From Microbotryum silenes-acaulis (lineage: Eukaryota > Basidiomycota > Microbotryomycetes > Microbotryales > Microbotryaceae): a stretch of DNA of 64,000 nucleotides. The DNA is taken from contig QPFY01000011.1 of NCBI GenBank assembly GCA_003665825.1, positions 1,116,001 through 1,180,000 on the forward strand, written 5' to 3'. Numbering within the stretch: position 1 is the first letter of the stretch; every line of letters begins with the position of its first letter. A model generated the notes under the pieces. The model was not told the origin of the DNA. It did no database searches and saw nothing but the letters and a program-made list of their open reading frames with translations. The position numbers and the translations under genes were made by a program. Shown in pieces: positions 57,501-64,000 of this stretch.

Positions 57501-58560
57501 TTCGACGCGTCATCAACCATCGACGTTTCGACCACACACAACGCCCTGGATCACTCGCCACACCCAAAGAAAGGCGACTCTTCTGGGTGTGGTTCCACAC
57601 CGGGCCCGCCACGGCCCGCGAGCGCGAGGTGCACTTCAAGCTGGCGTACCACTTCACGCCAACGCGGAAGCGCCAGTTTGTGCAGCGGCATGGCGACTCA
57701 GCCTGCTGCCTTGTGCAGGCATGCAGCCTGGCAGGGGTGGAGGATGACTTTACTCACTTTTGGCATGATTTCCCTGACTCTTCTCAGTTTTGGCAAGCAG
57801 CTAGGTCCATTCTCTGCGACGCGCTGGGGGTCGTGTCGATCCTCGACCTCGACTACACGGCACTTCAGATCGAGCACGGCCTCCCTCGACTGCGCGCTCG
57901 CCTTCCGACGTCGAAAAAGCGCCCAATCCGCGCCTTCATTGCGCTGGCGCTCGACACTCTCAGCAACCGACGCTGGGATCTCCATCACCACGCCAGAGCG
58001 ATGTCGAGCATGGACAAGGAGATGGCGGGACTGAAGGAGAGGTTGGAGCTCAGATTGGCACGATGAAGTAGACGGCGCTCCCTCCCTACCCAAGCAAAAA
58101 CCAAACCAAAAAACACAAGTCCCCTTCCCCTCTTTCTCAATCTCTCCAATGTCTCCCAAAAACGCCAGAATACTGAACCTGTTTTCTCTCGCTCTTTTTG
58201 CCATTCCTCCTCATAGGCTTCCGTACTCCCCAGGAGCCTTGGGTTCTTTGCGCCGGCGGGCATCGTCGCCCTTGGTTCGAGCTTCTGCCACATCACGATG
58301 ACACACAGCGAAAGCGGATCCCCTTGACCCTCTCCTGGACTCCGCCGTGAGTTTTCCACTCCTCTCAAGGGCCGGGTCTGTTTTCTCTTTCGGTCGAGCG
58401 ACTCTACCTGACTACTTCGACCGCTGCAAGATTCTGGTACTTGACTATTCCGACGACCAAGTTTCAGTTGCAAGCTGCCGCTTGCGCAGCCGCTACGGTG
58501 ATCCGAAGTGAACTTCCTAGTCATTGCTCAACTGTTTCGATCATTCGGATCTTGAGTAAG
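54570..58560 (+). mobile_element. LINE C, L1-like retrotransposon, 5'-truncated
   Basis: The copy begins in the endonuclease coding region at the base after LINE B's 24-A tail. Its ORF2 is open to 58066, followed by a C/T-rich 3' region. I could not find a clear A-tail, so the right border (given as about 58560) is a guess based on the change to AT-rich sequence before the aquaporin gene. Protein sequence is closest to LINE A. Confidence 0.8.
54572..58066 (+). CDS. LINE C ORF2 (endonuclease end, reverse transcriptase, degenerate zf-RVT)
   Basis: 1164 codons are open, starting in the endonuclease (DAIRLMHPLSPATTRPHLSK and SDHRPVTV). The first ATG is at 54587 but the true start lay upstream and is lost. 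Reverse-transcriptase motifs are intact: [82 protein letters not shown] and FADDAVVAV. The C-terminal zf-RVT region reads CCLVQACSLAGVEDDFTHFW followed by HDFPDS. The Cys-x2-Cys and final Cys of the motif are not in standard spacing, unlike in A and B. A proline-rich insert (PPLPPPVPVLARRPPV) precedes it. Confidence 0.88.
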   Translation, partial: DAIRLMHPLSPATTRPHLSKDGQLISRARIDFVLVQRRHERRIVSASTLYNISRSMSDHRPVTVTFRLRASGAEVEAELCLPQAAHFLTRINSSTFKHAEFKEFVTPLLEQAPSGDPVADLQRVLSESRVQALELSRRLYRERNALEMMLVSRLQDIESRRVMSPFDIIDWTNTHDALTKLVNERARQSRIRAHVPEIASEERLSRPVHAKLAARSRDVKFQSIRLVDGELTTDIERALEHTHSHFQQHYLVEAKDPEQVVTMRDELLGPIRSARPCDDPLSDARFLRRFSNSHVDILAEPISEADVLAAIRTTHEGRSPGPSGVPYEMYRACPLLWAPLLTRAYNELITRGSLTPQQSQANVRLLFKHNKPGAARCDLKSYRPITLRECDYKIFTKVYVARLNRILPDVLPAGQHGFVKGRRPADAALHLRLLIDEIRGRGAEFPTAALLSLDQSSAYDMVEHDWVFAVFEALGAPESFQRVLRMLYNGETSTARYIVNGFLTETVRLLCGLGQGDPLSSSVWDVVFQPFLDSLSRRNIALTLTLPELASRPQTRCITNLAFADDAVVAVAGPEAIASLEALARDWRLATNGRLNTDKTVVMPLGATLWDRADLSKLSFVAPDESLPWIGLQFAPDGNNRLGFHDLERRVDRVILSVRDRWMTHHTRAFYLNRYGISKVLHSLSADIPLSDVIKSIERKLADFVKGGPRRSDYKQSVVFTARARGGLSVVSIQDVVDSVSVRIWDVLAGGSTAIWSDLARSSIRRALPTFDFATDLWTWRNADAPRELHPRWRAVLSVAERYPAVVDPAKLSVSNFLSLSPLQPGLHDSRAFSEQDKRLAKLFSFERTIADIYARAQYPAAPTVPWTPEKHPQGDGSELSNLWQWKRDQVQAWIQVAGDRFIPPLPPPVPVLARRPPVIRVVGAPGARPGGPLEYILPRATPVGMPDQKLPLPSAPLRADQWRMLNLDRPYTIARLRRVINHRRFDHTQRPGSLATPKERRLFWVWFHTGPATAREREVHFKLAYHFTPTRKRQFVQRHGDSACCLVQACSLAGVEDDFTHFWHDFPDSSQFWQAARSILCDALGVVSILDLDYTALQIEHGLPRLRARLPTSKKRPIRAFIALALDTLSNRRWDLHHHARAMSSMDKEMAGLKERLELRLAR

Positions 58561-58798
58561 TGCGGTGTTAATTGCAAGCACTTGCTGACACACGCCGATA
58601 ATCGATGATGGCCCGGCGCATAAGTTTAAAATGATTGGAATTGACGAATGGAAGCGGAGTAAAAATATCACTGTATGTATATATATGGGGTCATTAATAT
58701 ATGGGTTGGTGCCAGCTAACGAAGCCTTCCGAAAAAGTTAGAGCGCTCAAAGCAGCCAGTCGCTCGAGTATCTGCACCGTATGTAACAGCCACTCTGT
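58067..58798. other. LINE C 3' region and aquaporin 3' flank
   Basis: The first ~490 bp are C/T-rich and read as LINE C 3' untranslated sequence. After about 58560 the sequence turns AT-rich (TATGTATATATATGG near 58674) and must contain the 3' end signals of the minus-strand aquaporin. No gene is seen. Confidence 0.5.
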
Positions 58799-60535
58799 CT
58801 AGGCCTTTTCGGTCAGAGTTCCTCTAAGCCGGTGCTCGGCTTTGCCCTCTTCCATCGCAGCGGCGTCATCGGTGACTGTCGCATGCGAGGTGGCATCCGT
58901 GTCGAGTTCGTCGCCGATTTGCACGCCAGGGATGAGGTTAGCGGTGTTGGCAAAGCCCTTCATGAGAGGAGCACCATCGATAGCCGCACTTTGCGAGGCG
59001 TCGGCCGAATCGATCGAGCCAACGACCTCCTCGTAGTCAAGGTGCTTCAAGAGCACGTAAATCGCAGTCGACAGGAGCGAACCGAGGAACTGGCCCACGT
59101 AGTAGAGCCATGCGTCGTGGGGGAAGGATCCGCTGACGACACAGGGACCAAAAGTGCGAGCAGGGCTGTACATTAGAAACAGAGTCAGGTAGTCAGCTTT
59201 CAGCGAGCCGATCACGCGCTTCAACTATGTCCCCCCTGACTTACTTGATACCGGCGCCAGTCCAGCCGATACTAGCAAGATGCCCAACGAAGAGGGCCAA
59301 ACCGATTGCAACAGGGGCGAGGAACGTCGAACGCGATTTTTCGGCGGCGAGCATGAGCACGGTGAAGCAGAGCAGAGCGGTGGTCAGCATCTCGATAACG
59401 AGACCTTTGCCAGACGAGAGTCCCACGACGAGCGAGTTCTGAACGGAGAAAGTGCCGAGCGTGACACCCTTCGACAGTCCGGCGGCCGCGATTCCTCCGA
59501 GCAATTGGGCAATGACGACGCCGACGGCACGACGAGAGGAGAGCCCGCCGACAAGCCACAGGGACAGGGTAACGGCAGGGTTGAAAGCAGAACCTGTGAT
59601 GCTGCAGGAGACCAATCAAAGGTAGTCGGTTGCTCACGTGGTAAGTAACAGCGACAGAGTAAGCACAGAGGAGCTGAACTCGCCGTTCACTTACCGGAAG
59701 AAAGCCCATGCCACCACGACGAGCGAAAAGCCAAACGACAAAGCAATGTAAAGAATCGTCTGATTATTCTCTCGTCGAGTCAGCAAAACTATCGACACCT
59801 GGGCGCTACGGGGCCCGCACCTTACCTGATTATCGGTGGTGGTCAAAGATTGGTTGTTAACGGCGCCTCGGTTGTAGGTAGCTGATTGAGCGCCTTGGAA
59901 AGCGAGGAACAGGAACAAGACTGTTTTGGGCTTGATTGAATCGGAGTTTAAAAATTAAGATAGGGGAGGAGGCGTCGAGCCGTTTCGAGACATCGCAGCA
60001 GCGTAGGTGCAACCAGGGTGAAACAGCCGGGGGCGATCGTACCGGAATCAGAGTCGGCGGTGGACAGGGGGTGGAACATAGAGTCGAGGAATTCGTCAGC
60101 GGTGAGACAATACACAAGGGGGTCGATCCTGCTCTGATTTGCGGTTCTGTACGTACAAGTTCCGACAAACTCTCCCACGCATGCGAGGATATCATGTATT
60201 AAGGCGCGAGCGACTCGCTTCCCCGTGCTGGAGAGCCCGTGGCTGTGACCAGTACGAACGGAGCCGTCGGTCCCGTCAGCGTGCTTCTCGTCGAGGTGAT
60301 GGTGGTGCTGGTGCACAGGGAAGGGGCGAAGCTGACGGAGGCGACCGTAGGTCTCCTCGTCTCTGTCGGCACCACTAGGCTCCCAGCCGGGACCTCGTAC
60401 AGCGGGAGTTGTGAAGCGCAAGATGGGTCGGTTCCTCGCGCCCTGAGGGGCGGCACTCGACCGGTTCGAGCCCGTCGCTCGGGGGGGCTTTTGCGAGGCC
60501 GCGGCAAGAGGCTGAGCTGAACGTTCCATAGCCAT
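58799..60535 (-). CDS. Orthodox aquaporin/MIP channel with long N-terminal tail
   Basis: Exons 60535-60157, 59920-59826, 59759-59695, 59601-59245 and 59165-58799 close to 420 aa. Both pore motifs are intact: SAFNPAVTL (NPA at 187-189) and, across the exon 4/5 join, GAGINPARTFGP (NPA at 299-301, with the filter arginine). Helices include FLFLFLAFQGAQSA, ILYIALSFGFSLVVVAWAFF, AVGVVIAQLLGGIAAAG, EMLTTALLCFTVLMLAAEKS, FLAPVAIGLALFVGHLASIG and WLYYVGQFLGSLLSTAIYVL. About 120 polar residues, including a His-rich stretch, precede the first helix and are probably a cytosolic regulatory tail. The C-terminal tail is acidic. GHLASIGWTGAGINPAR fits water-selective plasma-membrane aquaporins. Start MAMERS is chosen because upstream in-frame sequence lacks protein-like character. 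Confidence 0.9.
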
Positions 60536-61639
60536 ACTGTCGCTGAAGTGGTGAGTGTCCTGTGCGAGTACCAAGTCGAAGCAAGACAAAGACCAGTTTC
60601 TGGGACGAGAGAGCGGAGAGGTGGAAGAGAAAAAGGTCACCGGCGGTGCGTGTAACGTGCGAAACGTTGAAATAGTCGGCGGTGATGACGATCATTTTCG
60701 CACCCGAAACCCAAGAGGAGCAGAACTCTTGCCCTCTCGTAAATGAACCCAGTGGTCCAGCTTGCCGATCGCGGACGATTGATAGCCAAAGGTAAGACAT
60801 CGCACGTGACGTCATTCCGTCAGCACCGCGGTCGCCGAGTGCCGCGCTTCTATTAAAAAACGAAGGTGAAAAGATGTACCATCGTCGCATGTAGGAGACA
60901 CCAACCCACTACTATGCATACCAATTGAAACGTAACGGAATTTAAGAGCTATTTGTTGCATAGCTCATCGCTTAGCAGAGCCCAGGTAGTGTAGGCAACA
61001 CTGGTTCGGGTGGCGCCAGTGGCCAGGCGTCAGTGCCAGAGCCAAAATTCGCAACGTCGGCTTGAAGTCGTCCCAATGCTTGTGACTCAGGCAAATCTCA
61101 TTCGCACAGCGCGCTGACGACCTGCCCAGGTTGTCACTCTGAAAGGAGGTTGGAAGATGTGGCGCCAAGTCCTTCACACCGGCAAACGGCACTAAGAGAA
61201 GTTTCAAGGTTTGTCCCCGAGGGTGTCGAAACAAAACTTCTCTTCTCTGAATGGACACGAACGGGGCGAGGACGGGATCAGTCTCGCCATACATCTCCCT
61301 ACCTCACACCACTTGTGTCTTGATTCAGATCACGAACACCGCAGAGGGGAGCGAGCTGGCCCCTGGAACACGTAGTAGAGGCTTCGAACTTGAGAGAAGT
61401 GCGCCGCAGACGGAAATTCACTACCATGTGAAACGAGTCATGGCTGCTTTGTAGAACAAATGTGTCCCCTACGGCACTAAGGGGTGTCTAAAATGCACAC
61501 TGTTGACTCAATCCGTCCGTTTGAGTTATGTAATTAGCAGAAAATCATGCTATGCTGTGGCTCGTGTGAAGTTACATTCGGTGACTGACGGCCGGATGAA
61601 CGAGCCCAACCTGCAGTGACTACGGGTAAGCACTGAGTC
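60536..61639. other. Aquaporin upstream region
   Basis: This 1.1-kb stretch holds the promoter of the minus-strand aquaporin and then anonymous sequence up to the GATCT-rich element. An 11-bp perfect inverted repeat (AAGAGAAGTTT / AAACTTCTCTT) lies near 61195-61242. No gene is supported. Confidence 0.4.
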
Positions 61640-62245
61640 CCAAGGGTCCGCATTAGATCAGATCACCGCCAGATCTGATCTGATCTGATCTGAGTTTTCT
61701 GATTCTGCCTTGATTGATCTGATCTTGATCTGATCGGAACAGATCAATTTGATCTGAGACATGAAATTGCCTAATTTGGCGCAGAGAGACTTCTACATGT
61801 CTACATGTTGAAATCCGCATCTTCCTCCACAACCTCATCCTCATCCTCATCCTCATCCTCATGGTGCGCCGCCGTTGACATTTCAAATCACAGTGGCACC
61901 ATCTAGGTACAATAACAGACTGACGAGCGTGTAATCCAACCGTCAGTTAATTGCATATGATAGTAGCCGTAATGCTAGATGTACGTACCTGACGAGCGTG
62001 TAATCCAACCGTGGAGAGAAGACAACGGTTGGTGCGCATCGCCAGGCTTCACTAAACAAACGCGCGCTTCTAATCAAATAACCGATAGCCGCCTTCCTGC
62101 TAATCCTCATTCACAACACACCAACTGGTACCGCCTACTTTTGGATTTTCTTCCTCAAGGCTTGATTGATCTGAACTTGATCTGACCGCTGTCAGATTAC
62201 AGATCTGATCTGATCAAACAGATCTGATCTAATGCGGACCCTTGG
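61640..62245. mobile_element. 606-bp MITE-like element with TIRs and GATCT repeats
   Basis: The ends are inverted repeats (CCAAGGGTCCGCATTAGATC at left, its complement at right), followed inside by runs of GATCTGATC on both sides. A 9-bp near-duplication flanks it (CACTGAGTC left, CACTGACTA right; 7 of 9 match). Inside are a (CCTCAT)5 tract (61833-61862), a 24-bp direct repeat (61920-61943 and 61989-62012) and a 29-bp near-direct repeat CTTGATTGATCTGA (about 61709 and 62159). There is no coding capacity. The TIR style and duplication length suggest a non-autonomous hAT-like element. Confidence 0.75.
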
Positions 62246-62395
62246 CACTGACTAGGAAGCTCAACCACGGAGTCAGAGGCAGGAAAAGCGCTTGAAAACT
62301 TTTAAAATCAGACGATTGCCCCTAAAGCTTCCAACCGGTGATCTCACCAAGAGCTGCGAGGAGTATTGCACTGGAGAATGCCCATGCTCTTAGCC

Positions 62396-63820
62396 AGGAC
62401 CCCCGAAAGCCCAGCCAGAGGCGCATGTGGAAAAACGCCCTTTTTTGGCCTTTTTGTCAAAGGTTTTTACCCTATTTTGGCCCCAAAATGTCAAAATCTC
62501 ACATGCGCCTCGGAAATATTATCAAAATGTGTTCTACATGCTTCAAAAATCGCTCAAAAGTCCTCGAAAACGCGTTCCGAGCGTTTGCGGGCGCGCGGCG
62601 GCCGATCGAACGTGGGTTGCGGCGCGCGTGGCTCCAGGCATCAAGAGGGCCGTCCTTGCTCTACTGGCGGGCTCGCTACTTCGTTGTCAAACTTCCGGTT
62701 TGCTGAACTTGAGCTTTTCGTATCCGCGGTGGCATTTGCAACTTGTAGAGGTTCTGCCGGCGGCATCTCGCAGGCCGGGCACGCTCCGAAGGGCGGCAAT
62801 CTTTGCTCGGCATGTGCACACGTGCTGATGATGCGCTCGTCGGGGTAACATGAGGTAAGGTCCTTGTGGGATAACATGTAGTCGTTGGCGGGCCTAATGA
62901 CTCGATGACCTGTCGACCATCAATCATGCGGAACGGCATAGTGCCATCAATGTGAGTGGAATAGCATGCTTTCTCGATGAGGCGAAGCTCCTGTGGACAG
63001 CGGTTCTTCTCCATAAGCAATTTGATCGCAGCTGCATGCCACGCTTGAGGCCAAAGCAGATCAGAGATCCGATCTCCAATGGTGTGGCAGTGGTCACAAC
63101 TCCGTCTAGCGATCCAAAATGACGATAGCGTTGTGCTAGCGCTCCGTACTGCTTGTCGACGCGACGGCCAAAGGTCGATATCCATTCTTGCGTGCGTTGA
63201 TCAGAGCATCGGTGGCGAGAAACGCGTCTCTGGTCTGGAGAGTCGGGTAGGGTAGGTCGATTACTGGGTGGGCTTGTCTTTGGACAACTCGGTGCGAAGA
63301 GACGCGTCGGCGGGAGCGACATGATACATCGAAGGCGAGGAGCTCGGCGATCTTCATGTTGGTGAGCGGCGATAATCGATCGAAGTCATCGTCTGTTCAA
63401 ATAGCAGTCCTGGTCTTCGTCGAGAAATAAGCATGGGATCATGTTGTCGTGCTATGCTTCAATGTCAGAACGGAACCGGCGCCGCTTCAATCACAGTGGG
63501 AACTATTGGTATCTAATAAAAAGATCACAAAAAATGACTATGTAGTGACCTGTACAAGCGCGAGCATCGCGACGCGCGTCTCGAAGCGAAGGCGAACGGG
63601 CCCAAAGTCATGCCGAAGGCTGCTCAGGGTAGGCCAAAATTGCGTCGACCCACGGGAAAAATTGTCAAAATCTGCAAAGGCGCCTCGGGGGCAAAACGTG
63701 TGTTTCGTCCCAAAATGTCAAATTTTTGCAATACGCCTCGACGATTTTCAGGATTTTGGGTCCTCAAAATGTCAACAAAAAAAAAAAAAAGGCGCCTCCG
63801 GCTGGGCTTTCTGGGGTCCT
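62396..63820. mobile_element. 1425-bp DNA transposon-like element with perfect 8-bp duplication
   Basis: Inverted 29-bp ends (left 62396-62424, right 63792-63820, two mismatches, starting AGGACCCC) are flanked by perfect direct repeats TCTTAGCC (62388-62395 and 63821-63828). Subterminal repeats of the form CAAAATGTCAA...GCGCCTC occur once near the left end (62481-62513) and three times in tandem near the right end (about 63652-63688, 63709-63741, 63763-63800). An 8-bp duplication fits hAT or KDZ/Zisupton transposases. No transposase is encoded. The middle (about 62680-63360, minus strand) has protein-like frames broken by frame changes, perhaps captured host sequence. Confidence 0.82.
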
Positions 63821-63828
63821 TCTTAGCC

Positions 63829-64000
63829 CAGACTCTCCCAGACTCGAATGTCACGACGTGGCCCCGAGCGCGGATTCGCACCCTACGCACCTCACCTTTA
63901 CGTCCTTGCCCTCCTCCCGGCACGAAGCAGGACCCACCTCACGTTTTACGCCTGTTGGGTCATCGAGTGCCACCCGTTGCACCAACGACATGCTGTCGCG
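63829..64000. other. Right edge, nothing identified
   Basis: The last 172 bp follow the right target duplication of the 1425-bp element. I see no gene or repeat in them. Confidence 0.4.

Overview
This window is nuclear DNA of a fungus, most likely a basidiomycete yeast or close relative; Pucciniomycotina/Microbotryomycetes is my best guess from gene style, not a proven placement. The genes are GC-rich, broken by many 40-120 nt GT-AG introns and packed on both strands. The protein families are eukaryotic and fungal: Ric8, CORVET Vps8, an Osh1-type oxysterol-binding protein, BLI-3, an Rrt8/Lds-like EI24 protein. All exon joins below were worked out by hand from splice signals, reading phase and family motifs. 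Nearly every multi-exon model closes to a whole number of codons.

Regions 1-38.9 kb and 58.8-60.5 kb are ordinary gene space. In order: a 5'-partial unknown gene (-), a bestrophin-like channel (-), GPN2 GTPase (+), phosphoketolase (+), Prx5-type peroxiredoxin (-), EI24/Rrt8-like membrane protein (+), methylthioribose-1-phosphate isomerase MRI1 (+), VPS8 (-), a helical-repeat-like protein of unknown function (-), BLI-3-like flavin/PNPOx protein (+), a gene-poor 3.2 kb, an unorthodox aquaporin (+), a 2.1 kb intergenic stretch holding an 80-bp hairpin, RIC8 (+) and an ankyrin-PH-FFAT-ORD oxysterol-binding protein (-). A second, orthodox aquaporin lies at 58.8-60.5 kb (-). These are mostly housekeeping genes of trafficking, lipid exchange, G-protein signalling, methionine salvage and membrane channels. 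I see no metabolic cluster or operon-like unit.

Region 39.8-58.6 kb is a nest of retroelements centred on an inverted duplication (41402-43395). Each 308-bp arm carries an identical, well-folded tRNA-Ile(AAT) gene with an 8-nt intron. The spacer holds a complete 371-bp solo LTR with a perfect 5-bp target duplication. On both sides the arms stop at the 5'-truncated end of a LINE-type (L1-like, zf-RVT) retrotransposon, exactly 58 bp upstream of the tRNA. To the left are four 3'-end LINE fragments on the minus strand. To the right are three large LINE copies on the plus strand (A, B and C), joined tail to head through their poly(A) tails. B has both ORFs, with one in-frame amber codon in ORF2. 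The layout suggests a LINE lineage that targets tRNA upstream regions and then its own A-tails.

Region 60.5-64 kb holds two DNA-transposon-like elements without a recognisable transposase. One is a 606-bp GATCT-rich element with terminal inverted repeats. The other is a 1425-bp element with 29-bp terminal inverted repeats, tandem subterminal repeats and a perfect 8-bp target duplication. The most novel-looking items are the tRNA-flanking LINE arrangement, the 1425-bp element, the recent 80-bp snap-back repeat at 30.3-30.6 kb, and the aquaporin in which both NPA motifs are altered.
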